The notes below the pieces were generated by a model. It was not told where the DNA came from, did not search any database, and saw only the letters and a program-made list of their open reading frames with translations. A DNA stretch of 64,000 bases, from assembly GCA_019448385.1 (NCBI GenBank), contig JAGTXO010000020.1, forward strand, positions 372,001-436,000. The letters run 5' to 3'. Source of the stretch: Diacronema lutheri (taxonomy: Eukaryota; Haptophyta; Pavlovophyceae; Pavlovales; Pavlovaceae). Shown here in pieces: positions 40,001 through 49,800 of the stretch (positions within the stretch are counted from its first letter, which is position 1; the number at the start of each line of letters is the position of its first letter). The translations under genes and the position numbers were made by a program.

Positions 40001-40891
40001 GCCGACAACGTGTGCGCCGAGGCGGAGCATGCTTTCCGCCCGCGTACGCTCGCACCCGTTTTCTTGGCGCACATTGAAATGTCTGGGCTCGGCGCGCGCT
40101 TGAACAACGCGCGCGCGCCTCAAACGCCCTCTGGCCGCTTCGAGCACCTTGCGCGCTCTTCCTGCTCGACGGTGGCGTTGCGCTTGGCCGCTGCGGATGC
40201 GCACGGCTTGCCGGCGCGTGCGTTGCAGGCGAGCCATGCGGCGAGGCCGACAGTGGTCGCTCCGGCCCTCCCTGTGGAGCCGTTGAGCGATCTGTCCGCA
40301 CGGGAGCCCGAGGCGCAAACGCTGCCGGCGAGTGCGGACGCGTACATCGTGCACTGCGCCAAGGACGATGCGCACCTGCGCGCGGCCGCGCTCTGCCGGT
40401 GGGCGACTGCATTCACCGCGGTGCACCGGCGGCCTCCGACGGTCTGGCTCGACGTGCTGTGCGCCGACATCTCCTTCTCGCCCGTCGAGGCGCTCGCACA
40501 CGTGCCCGTGCACCTGGCCAAGTGCAAGCAGCTCGTGCTCCTCGCCGGGCCCGCGCTGCTTGAGCATCTCGAGCCGGTCGTGCACTGCTACGCGTGGGAG
40601 GCGATCGGCAAGCGGCTGCGCGACGCGCACGTCGAGCTCGTCGCGGCGGACGCGCACACGCGCAACGACATTGTCGCGGGCATCGACACGTTCCACGTGA
40701 TGAACACGCGCGCTGCGGCGGGCGAGGTGCACGAGCGCCTCGTCGCCGTCGTCGAGATCGCGTCCGCCTCGCATGTGAACGTGACGCTGCGCGAGCTGCT
40801 CGAGCCGGCGCGGCGCGTCTTAGACGCGGCAGCAGACGCGCGCAGCGCTTCGGCGTTGCGCGCGCCCCTGCGCCCGAGCTCTGAGCTTTGA
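37029..40891 (+). CDS. Nucleoside-hydrolase - 7TM - TIR-like fusion protein, copy 3
   Basis: Exons 37029-37856, 37971-38073, 38475-38620 and 38747-40891 give 1,073 residues. The first and third introns (114 and 126 bp) are multiples of three without stops, so the DNA reads through them. The matching introns of copy 2 (95 and 130 bp) would shift the frame, which shows they are introns. Intron 3 has a CTAAC branch-like sequence at about 38699. Domains are as in copy 2: hydrolase Asp cluster SDIGPDPDDAK, about seven membrane helices, and a TIR-like end with DAYIVHCAKDD, VWLDVLCAD and CYAWEA. The linker between exon 4 start and the membrane part is the most divergent region. The first codons are shared with the inverted repeat. 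The ArfGAP gene follows 159 bp downstream on the same strand. Confidence 0.75.
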
Positions 40892-41049
40892 TTGAGTTGC
40901 ATGCACTGCGCCCGCGCGCTCTCGCCGTCCGTCCGAGTAGTGAGGATCATGCGCGCGCACCATTGCGGCGGGCGCCATTGTCCTTTGTGACTTCAAAAGA
41001 AGTGCTTGAAGGCTTGAAGGGGTGGGCCGAGGGGCAGGCGCCCGACAGC

Positions 41050-44000
41050 ATGTGGGCGCCGCGCGTGGGCCGGCGCGGCTCTGAGGATGAGGAGCTGGAG
41101 GGCAGCGAGGCGCTGTTGCACGAGGATGCGATAGCCGCGCTTGCCGAAGTGTCGCGCCGCCCGGGCAACGGCCGCTGCGCCGACTGCGCCGGCGGCGAGC
41201 CGACACCGTGGGCGGTGGTCAACTGGGGCGTCTTTGTGTGCCTCCGGTGCTGCTCGGTGCATCGGCAGCTCGGCACGCACGTCTCGCGCGTGCGCTCGAC
41301 GACGCTGGACACGTGGACGCTCGACGAGGTCGAGTTCATGCGCGTGATGGGTAACGAACGCGCCAACTCGATCTGGGAGCAGGCCGTGCCTCAAGGCTGG
41401 GTCAAGCCGGTGGCCGGCGCGGACATGAGCGAGCGAGCGGCGTGGATCGAGGCCAAGTACGTGCGCGAGGCCTTCTTCGGGATAACTACGCACGAAGAGG
41501 CCCCCGCGCACATGCCTGTCGCCTTCGACGCGCACGCACACAGCACGTACGATGCGCGGCTTGGCGCCGCACCGCCGCTGTGCGCCGGCTGCGCGCCGAT
41601 CGTTGCGGACGCGCCGGGCGCGCGCGCGCTCGCCGGCGGGCTGCCGCTGCGCGCGCTGTCAATGGCGTCGTCGCTGCGGCGTGGCACGTGGCGCGACAGC
41701 ACGTCGGGCGTGCACCGCTCCATCTCCTCAGGCTCGGCCATCTCGCACGCGGGGGACGCGCCGTCGGCAGGCATGGCACCTGCTGTCGCGGCTGGCGGCG
41801 CCGGCGATGGCGCGCAGCAGCCGATCGCTGTGCTGCTCATCCTTGGGCACATCTGCGACTACCCGCTGCAGCTCGAGCGTGAGTTTAGTGCGCGGTTACG
41901 CAGGCGCGTGGGCAAGCTGGTTGCTGCTGCACGTGGCCGAGGCTCGACGCGCGACCTACCTGCGACTGAGGCGGCCCTTGAGATCCGCGCGGTCTACTGG
42001 GCGCCAATCCTGAGGGCGGCGCACGTTGGCGTATGCAGTGGCGCGAGCGAGAATGGTGGTTGTGCCGGCACTGGCGATGGCGGCGGCAGCGATGGCGGCG
42101 GCAGCGATGGCGGCGGCGGCGTTGGCGGCGGCCCCCTGCCTGCGCCCCATCGAGCAGGCCATGCGCATGACTGCGCCAATCGGGTGGACGCGCGCGCGAT
42201 GTGCGAGCAGCCACTGACGGGCTTCGCGCCTGGCCGGCCGTTGCCGCCTCCACTCCCGCCGAGCCGTAAGCAGAGCTCGCCCGCCTTCGCGCTCGGCGCG
42301 GAGGGTCGCCACGGCGCGCACGCGGCTCGGCTCTGTGCGTTTGACGGCGCGGCGGCGGTTGTGGACGCGGACGTGATCGGCGGCGGCGAGCGCGGAGGCG
42401 ACGGCGGCTGCGTGCGTGGCTGCGCGCGCGGCGCGTGCAGTGAGTTCACCGGCGGCGGCTTGGCGCCGGGTCGGTATGCGCAGCTTGCTGCGAGCCTGCC
42501 GCACCAGGCGGGCACCTCCATGCTTGCAACGCGCCGCCTTTTAATCGACCGTCTCACTTTCTCGGCGCCGCGCGACGGCGGTCGCGCGTCGGCCGCTTCG
42601 CGCGCCGACCGCGGTAACGGCGGTGGTAACGGCGGTGGTAACGGCGGTGGTACCGGCGGTGGTAACGGCGGCTTCGACGGCAAGTTGCGCGAAGTGATGC
42701 ATGTGGTCACCCTCGTGCTCGCAGACCTCGCGCGCGCCGCTGGCGCGGAAGCGCCGCTTGTCGTCGTCGCGCACGGCCTCGGCGCCATCGTAGCAGCGAC
42801 CTTTTTGCGCGACGTGCAGGCACATGCCGCGGCTGTGAGGCGGGCGGCGCGCGTCGCGCGGCGCGGCCGGCGCGCGGGCGGCGGCGAGCGGCTCGGCGCA
42901 CGCGCGCGCTCGCGCGGCGACGGCTGCAGCGACGGCGACGACGACGGGGGCGACGGCGGGGGCGTGGATGCGACGCGCGCGGCGCGCAGCCTGCCCGAGC
43001 ACCTCGAGGCGCAGTTGGCGGCGGCGTCAGCGTCCGCCGATGTCCTCGTGCCCCCGTCACTCGCCGCGCTCGCCGCCACCGCCGCCGCCGCCGCAGCCGC
43101 AGCCGCGCGCGCGCCGGAGCGCGGCGCGGCGGAACAAGCTGCGCCCGCGGACGAGCCGCCGCCATTGCTGCTGCGCCGGCTGCGTACGCGCTTTGGCGGT
43201 AACTCGCCGCTCGAGCTCGCGCAGACGTTGTGCGCCGTGTGGACCCTTGGGAGCTCGATCACGCCCTGGCTGGGCGCGCGCGAGGCCGCCATGCTGAGTC
43301 CGGGCGCGCCGCTTTTGCCGGACAGCGGCGAGGGCGCGGGCAGCGAGGGCTTACTTGGGCCGGCGCACGCGCGCGACGGCTGGCCAACCATGCTCCGCCT
43401 CGAGCCAACGCTCGCGCACGCGCCACCCGCGCCCGCGGGCTGCGCGCCGACCGACGGTAACGGTGCGGCGGTTGGACGAAACTGCGCGTCCGCGGGCGCA
43501 GCGGCGAATGGACCAGGCGGTGCTCGCGCGCCGCTGCGCCCGGTGCCGCCCCAGCCGCGACTAGGCGTGTGCGTGCCCGCGCCCGGCGCCGCCGCGTGCC
43601 TCGCGCGCGCGCGCGGTGATCACATTGACGAAGCCGACGCCGACGCCGACGCCGGCGTCGCACGATGGCTGCCGCCGCCGCCTCCGCCGCGCGCGCCGGC
43701 GACGGGCGCGCGTGCCGGCGACGGCGAGCTGGCGCGCGCGCCTATGGCCGCCGCGGCGGCGGGCAATGGTGGCGGTGGAGGCGGCGATGGCGACTGGGGC
43801 CGGCCGCTGCCCGGCTATTGGCAAAACTTGTACCACGCCTCCGACGCGTTCGGCGCGCCGATGCGCCCGGCGTTCGCGGCGTGGGCGGACGAGGCGGCGA
43901 TGGTGGAGGACGTGGCGGTCGGGCTTGGCGGCGCGACCGTCGCGTCGGCCGGCGCGCACGGGTTGCACGCCGAGTACTTTGCCAAGCGCGCGAGCGCCGA

Positions 44001-44157
44001 CGTTGCCGCGCCCATCGCGGAGCACCTGGCAAGGTTGTGGCTCGCCGCCAACCAGCCGCTCGCGGCGGGCGCGCCGCCGCCGCGCGGCCATAGACTCGGC
44101 GATTCGTTGCGCTCGCCGCGCCGCGCGCAACGCCGGAGCAGCGGGACGGAGTCTTGA
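41050..44157 (+). CDS. ArfGAP domain fused to alpha/beta-hydrolase-like protein
   Basis: 1,035 residues from the first in-frame ATG. The ArfGAP zinc finger is complete: Cys 43, 46, 64 and 67 in C-x2-C-x17-C-x2-C, with the Arg finger at 72 (HRQLGTH) and VRSTTLDTW after it. ArfGAPs stimulate GTP hydrolysis by Arf on membranes. After a linker shared with the inverted-repeat remnants, the C-terminal half resembles a bacterial-type alpha/beta hydrolase: VVVAHGLGAIVAATFL near 570, TLGSSI, and YWQNLYHASDAFGAP and HAEYF near the end. The nucleophile elbow reads H-G-L-G where such enzymes have H-S-L-G, so the catalytic Ser is replaced by Gly and the domain is probably inactive. Gly/Ala/Pro-rich inserts are scattered through this half. 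The upstream frame is open, so an additional 5' exon is possible. Confidence 0.75.
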   Translation: MWAPRVGRRGSEDEELEGSEALLHEDAIAALAEVSRRPGNGRCADCAGGEPTPWAVVNWGVFVCLRCCSVHRQLGTHVSRVRSTTLDTWTLDEVEFMRVMGNERANSIWEQAVPQGWVKPVAGADMSERAAWIEAKYVREAFFGITTHEEAPAHMPVAFDAHAHSTYDARLGAAPPLCAGCAPIVADAPGARALAGGLPLRALSMASSLRRGTWRDSTSGVHRSISSGSAISHAGDAPSAGMAPAVAAGGAGDGAQQPIAVLLILGHICDYPLQLEREFSARLRRRVGKLVAAARGRGSTRDLPATEAALEIRAVYWAPILRAAHVGVCSGASENGGCAGTGDGGGSDGGGSDGGGGVGGGPLPAPHRAGHAHDCANRVDARAMCEQPLTGFAPGRPLPPPLPPSRKQSSPAFALGAEGRHGAHAARLCAFDGAAAVVDADVIGGGERGGDGGCVRGCARGACSEFTGGGLAPGRYAQLAASLPHQAGTSMLATRRLLIDRLTFSAPRDGGRASAASRADRGNGGGNGGGNGGGTGGGNGGFDGKLREVMHVVTLVLADLARAAGAEAPLVVVAHGLGAIVAATFLRDVQAHAAAVRRAARVARRGRRAGGGERLGARARSRGDGCSDGDDDGGDGGGVDATRAARSLPEHLEAQLAAASASADVLVPPSLAALAATAAAAAAAAARAPERGAAEQAAPADEPPPLLLRRLRTRFGGNSPLELAQTLCAVWTLGSSITPWLGAREAAMLSPGAPLLPDSGEGAGSEGLLGPAHARDGWPTMLRLEPTLAHAPPAPAGCAPTDGNGAAVGRNCASAGAAANGPGGARAPLRPVPPQPRLGVCVPAPGAAACLARARGDHIDEADADADAGVARWLPPPPPPRAPATGARAGDGELARAPMAAAAAGNGGGGGGDGDWGRPLPGYWQNLYHASDAFGAPMRPAFAAWADEAAMVEDVAVGLGGATVASAGAHGLHAEYFAKRASADVAAPIAEHLARLWLAANQPLAAGAPPPRGHRLGDSLRSPRRAQRRSSGTES
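42055..42135. repeat. GGCGGCAGCGAT-type tandem coding repeat
   Basis: A 12-15 bp unit repeated about five times encodes Gly/Ser/Asp in the ArfGAP-hydrolase gene. A similar GGTGGTAAC run lies at 42617-42672 (Asn-Gly-Gly). Confidence 0.75.
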
Positions 44158-44414
44158 GTCCCGATTCACGAAGCCTTGCACTGTGACTCCGCGTCACTCG
44201 TGACTTCTGACTACCCATTCCCTCCGCATTTTCGTGGCCCATCCATGAGCGCTTTTAAGACTTCTGTAATCAACACGGCCTCGTCGCCTCTCGTCAACGT
44301 TAATCACGCCCCGCCTTTAAACACCAAGGGCAGCGCTCGCCCCTGCGACGGACGGCACCGCTCGACTTGGCCGGCGGGGAGCCGGGCGGCGTCGACCGGG
44401 TGTGGGCACTCGCC
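44158..44414. other. Intergenic between ArfGAP-fusion and CCCH genes
   Basis: 257 bp of lower GC than the neighbours. It must hold the 3' end of the ArfGAP gene and the promoter of the CCCH gene. No defined element is visible. Confidence 0.5.
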
Positions 44415-46713
44415 ATGATGCGCGGCGAGGTACGAGCGCATAAGCATGCGAGCACGCAGCACAGGATGCCGGCGATGGCGCACCGCGCTCACACCGCGCC
44501 GAGGGCGACGGCGCCATGCGCGGCGCAGGGTGACGCGCCGGTGCACGGAAAGCAGGCGCAGCAGCTCTACAAGACGGAGCTCTGCAAGAACTTTGCCGCG
44601 TGTGGTTTTTGCCGGTGCGCGCCAGCGCGCGCGCGCTACCTCGGCGCATCGTCCGAGAGCGCGCGCTCGGTGCGGGAGCGTCGCATGCGGCTGAGTAGGA
44701 ACGGCGATGCCGTTGGACGCGACTGACCCGCGCTGGCGCCAACCCGCCACCGCGCGCGCGGCGCCACCGCGAGCCGCGCAGGTGCGGCGACACGTGCCGG
44801 TTTGCGCATGGCGAGGTCGAGCTTCGCCCGCGCCTTCGGCAGCGCAACTACAAAACCAAACCGTGTGAGTTCTTCGGCACGCCGGCCGGCTGCCCGTACG
44901 GCAGTCGCTGCGATTTCATCCACGAGGGCGAGCAGCGCCTCTCTCGCGCCGAGCGCCATATGCACCGCTGCAACTCATCCAGATCGCTCTACGGCGCGCA
45001 CTTTCTGCCGTCGGGTGCGTCGACGAGCTGCGAGGCGAATCCTTACGTGCCGCAGCCGTGGCTGATGCCGCCGCTGCCGGAGCACGCCTACTTCGCATCT
45101 GAGCATGCCTACTTCGCGGGTGCGACGGCCTCTGTTGGCCTGCATCCGCATGGCTGCGAGCGCTCGCTGCCACCAAGCCCGCCGCCCGACGGCCTCTTGG
45201 CCGAGCTCGGCTTGTGGCGCGCCCAGGCGCTGCCGCCGATCGGCCAGCCAGAGCTCGCGCACGCCGCGGCCGAGCACATGCAGGTGCGTCGCGCGGATGC
45301 ACCCCTTCGGCCGGCCGGCGAGAGCGCGCGCGTTCGAGCACAGCCAATGCGCATGGCGCGCCCCAACGGAGCCCTGCCGTTCAACACGCGCCGCCAACGC
45401 ATGCGCCACGCCCACTCGCCCGCTCGCGCGCGCAAATCCCTCCCACCGCCTTGCTCCGCGCGCAGTTCCAGTGGTCCTTCCCGCCCGCAAGCCGCCCCGA
45501 GCTGCTGCCGCATGCGCTCGAGCGCGAGGAGACCCTCTGCAAGCCGCAGCCGTCACTGCTGGCGCGCGCTGGCGAGTGGCGCGACGCTCCCGCGGCGCCG
45601 CACGAACAGCCCGACGCGTTGCGCGGCGAACGCTGTCGGCCGCCCGCGTTCATAATGCAGCCGCTAGGCCATTGCGACGCGAGCACGTACGCGCACCCGC
45701 TACGGCAGCCAGCTCCACACTGGGCGCACTCGAGCCCTCTGCTGCCGCTCGCGGCGATCGTGGCCGCGCAGCCGCGTGGCGTGTCTGGTGGCGGCATCGC
45801 CCTGCCGACGTGGGCATCGCCAAGCGGCTGCGCGGAGGAGCAGCCCGTGCTCTTCACGCGAGACAATGCGCTCGCCGGCTTTGCAGCTGCGGACGAGGCG
45901 AGCGTCTCGGCCATGCCTACCTGTGCGAGCGGCGCGCTTTGGCATTTGGCGCCGCACCTCATCGCCGCTGTGGCCGACGCCATCCCCGCCCGGGCGGCCG
46001 CTTCGCCGCAGGCCGCGACGGACGTTGGGCCATCGTCCGTGCTCGCGCGCGCTGCGCCCGCCCCGCCCGCACCGGGCGCGCTGTCCGGGCGCTGCGGCGG
46101 CTGCGCGGCGCACGGTGTCGACGCGGCGGCGCCGTCGCCGTCGGATCCTCAATCTTGTGCGGCGAACGCGGCGCGGAGAGACGCGCGGCAGCTGACGGCC
46201 GCGCTAAGCGTACACGCGCCCCTCGCCGTCCCAGGCGCAACGGAGGCCGACCGCGACGCGCTCTCTGCGAGCGAAGCCGCAACGACGTGGCTCAGCCACG
46301 GTGCGTTGTGCGCCGCGGGCACGCGCAACGCGCTCTCGACGACGGCCGCGGCAGCAGGTGCGCACGCACGAGGCGACGCGGGCGTGCAGGCGGACGTGCG
46401 CCGGAGTGCGGACGCTGGCGCCCCCTACCACCCTCCGCCACGGTGGAGCGAGACAAGCGGGGCCGAGGATGCCGCGCAGGCGCGCGCCTGCTCGCTGCTA
46501 CGCGAAGCCCTTTCAACGGCGCTCGCGTTCACGCCCGCCTCGCCGAGCGCGCTGCCAGAGCTCGAGCTCGCGGCGCGCTCGCCGCCGTGCCCACGCCGCT
46601 CGGCACCGTCGTCGAGCGCGTTGCCGCTCGCATCCACGTCCGCCGCGCTGCCGGCAACGCTGCTGCTACCTGCCGAGCTACAGCGCGTCACCGACGACGC
46701 ATTCACCTTGTAG
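44415..46713 (+). CDS. Tandem CCCH zinc-finger protein (tristetraprolin type)
   Basis: Three exons, 44415-44614, 44782-45283 and 45466-46713, give 649 residues. Both introns start GTGCG and end GCAG. Finger one begins YKTELCKNFAACGFC and is completed across the first intron to CGDTCRFAH, giving C-x8-C-x5-C-x3-H. Finger two is YKTKPCEFFGTPAGC then PYGSRCDFIH, the same spacing. The lead-in YKTELC and the VELR between fingers are hallmarks of the TTP/TIS11 family, which binds AU-rich elements in mRNA 3' ends and promotes decay. The remaining 500 residues are low-complexity, rich in Ala, Pro and Ser, with no other motif. A second ATG lies directly after the first. It converges with BMS1, whose stop is 97 bp downstream. 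Confidence 0.85.
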
Positions 46714-46810
46714 CCACGCTTGAAGAGTCACTGACATCTCGCCGCCCATTTTGCACACCCCACACCGCGTGCTTGGCGAAGAAGGGACAAGATGCGGCGC
46801 GGCCCGCGTG

Positions 46811-49800
46811 TTAGTCTCGCTCGTGCGCGCGACCGCCGCCGCCCTTCTTGGCGATCTTCGCCTTGATCTCCTCCTCGATGCCCTGCCGGCGGTAGCGCCT
46901 CTTGAGGTGCTCCTTGGTCGCCTTTGCGCGCGCGGCTTCCTCCTTGGCCATGCGCGCCGCGCGCTCCGCCGCCTTGACGCCCGCGCGCGCGCGCGCCTTA
47001 GTCTCCTTGGCGTTGCGCAGCGTCTGCAGCTGCTGCATGAAGGTGCCGACGCGCTTCTCCGCGGGCTCTACGACGACCGCGCGCTTGGTCTCGAAGGACT
47101 TGCCGCGCCGCTTGGGCGTGAGCTTCGGCTTCGATTTGAAAGGCAGCGCCGCCTGCAGGCTCGTCGGGATCTTGAGCGGGTTGAAACGGCGCGGCTCGCG
47201 CTCGATCTTGCGGTAGAGCGAGTCGCGCACCTGCGGCGCCGTCAGCCCCCGCTCGGCGCGCACCTCGCCGTGCGAGCGCATCGCGACCCAGCCGTCGGTC
47301 GCGGCGCGCGCCGCGGTGGCGGCGGCAGCCACGCCGTTCGCGCCGCCGTGCGCGGCGGCGGCTGCGGCGGCGAGCGCGCCCGCGCTCTGCCCGAGGAGCG
47401 TCGTGACCGGGTTGTACAGGTGCGGGATGTCGACGGGCACCCACGCGCGCAGCACGACAATGTCGGAGCGGAGGAGCTTGTCCTCAAACGTTGCGCGGAA
47501 GTCGCCCTTCCCGCCCGTCAGCGCCTTCTTCACCTGCCCGCGGATGCCTGAAACCGTCCGCAGCACCGCGCCCTCAAACTTGGACACCTGCAGAGCGCAG
47601 GTGCGCGCGCGGGAGATTTTTAAAAAGGGGCAGACGAAACCGAGGCGTGCAAGAAAAGGGCCGCGGCACAGCGGCGCGCGAGCGTGCGCGCGACAGTCAA
47701 GATTGAGCGCGCGCTTGGCGGCCGCGAGCGCCGGGTGACGTCCCGTCGTTACGCCGTTACGCCGTTAGACCGTTACGCCGCAGCGGTCGTGTGCAAGAGC
47801 GAGCGCGCGCGGACGCGCACCTCGAGGCCGCTCGAGAACATGTCCTTGATGAAGGCCGTGTTCTTAAAGACCTTGTACGGAGCGCCAGTCAGCTTGAGCT
47901 TCTTGACGATGGTCATCGCCTGGTCGGCCTCGAGCACGACGCCGGTCGCGCAGATGCGGAACGACGCCTTCGCCGAGGACGAGAAGGCGAGCATCCCCGT
48001 GTTGGGAGGCGTGATCGGACCCCACAGCGTCGCGAGACAGTGCATGTGCTCGGGCGTGTACTTTAAAAAGCGGCAGCGCCGGCTTGGGTCGCGCATGCCG
48101 TAGACGGGCACAGTCTGGAAGCGGCGCCAGCCGAGGCTGACGATGAGCGGGTCACGCGTCTTGAGGATCTTCTTGTGCCACCGGTGCTTCTTGACGCGCA
48201 CCTGCGGCACGCGAGCGCGCGGCGCGCACATTGTGAAGCCATCGCGTCGAAGGCCTCAGCCGTGCGCGCAGCCCACGCCCGCGTCGCGCGCCCGACGCTC
48301 TGCGGAGGGCCGCGCCGCGCGCCGACGCCGCAAGGGGAGCTGACAGCATCGCCAAAAGAAGGGAACGAGGAGAGACCCAAGCGGCGGGATTTTTTTTAAA
48401 AATCAGCCGCTGCGCTGCGCGTACCTGGAGGACGCCGCGCGCCTCCTCTCCGGCGAGGAGGGCGCCAACGAGGATGGGGCGGTGCGGGTCAAAGTGCTGC
48501 ACGAACTGGCAGGGCACCTTCGAGATGACGAGACGAGCGTACCTGCGGGAAGGAAAGGGGGACGGGGGGGGGACGGGGGGGGGGGGGGGGGAAGGGGGAG
48601 GGGCACGTGCACCGCACCGCGGTCGTTCGTGCATGAGGGCAAGAGACAATTCGAAAGATCGGCGCCCACTTTTCGAAACGAGGCGCGGCCAGGCAGCCAG
48701 CGCGCAGACCAGCACATTTCACAAAAAAGGCGCGCGTGCGCGTTGCGCGCGTTGCGCGCGTGACTCACGTGCCGGGCCTGAGGCCCTGGAGCTGCGCGAG
48801 CGCGGCCTCGTCGTCCATAGGGAACGCCTCGCGGTTGAGCCGCAGCTGCCTCTCGCGCTGCGCGAGCGCCTCGGCCGCGTACCTGCGGAGGCGGGCGGGG
48901 GGGGGGGGGGGGGGAGGGGGTGGGGGGGGGGGGGGGTTGGGAAAGATGGTGGAAAAGGGGGAAAAGGGGGAAAAAAGGGGGGGGGGGGGGGGAGGTGGTT
49001 GGGAGAGATGGTGGGAAAACGGGGAAAAGGGGGCGGGGGCGGTTGCCATTGTGGGCGATGGCGAGAGGGGCGTGGCGGCGGGATGGTGGGCGCCGCAGCG
49101 AGTGCAGGAACTGGGTTTGCTGGAGGTTGTTTGGGGGGGGGGGGGGGGGGGGGGGGGAGAGGGATGGGCAAGCGAGTGCACGAACTGGGTTTGCTGGAGG
49201 TTGTTTGGGGGGGGGGGGGGGGGGGGGAGAGAGAGAGGGATGGGCAAGGAAAGCGCGCAGCGCCATACTCCGTGGCCTCGGAATCGAAGCCGAGCCGCCG
49301 GTCCGTCAGCCCGCCCTTCCCGCCAGCTTCGCCCTTCCCGCCATCGTGCTCGCGATTAAAACGCGCCTTGGTCGCGAGCTTGGCCGCGAGCTTTGGGTTG
49401 GCGGCTGCAGCTGCGCCGCCGTCACCGTCACCGTCACCGTCACCGTCACCGTCACCCTCCCCATCGTCGTCGTCGTGCGGGCCCTCCGCGCCGGCGTCTG
49501 GCGCCACCCGTCCAACCACCTGCCACCGCGCCACAGCCACGGGGGGGGGGGGGGGGGGGGGGGGGGGTGGGCTTAGGGGGGCGGGGCAGGCGCGGGCAGT
49601 GTAATGTTACGGCCAAAGGGGGGAGGGGGTCCGGGAGGGTCGCAGCATGCACGCGTCGAGTCCGGGAGGGTCGCAGCATGCACGCGTCGAGTCCGGGAGG
49701 GTCGCAGCATGCACGCGTCGAGTCCGGGAGGGTCGCAGCGTGCACGCGTCGAGGCGCAAACAGGCGCCCCCTGGGCGCGGCAGCGCGCGCGCCCTTGACG

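Noticed and set aside
49629-49752. Possible CRISPR array (31 bp repeats)
   Set aside because: The four units are directly adjacent with no spacers, in a eukaryotic intron; it is a plain tandem repeat.
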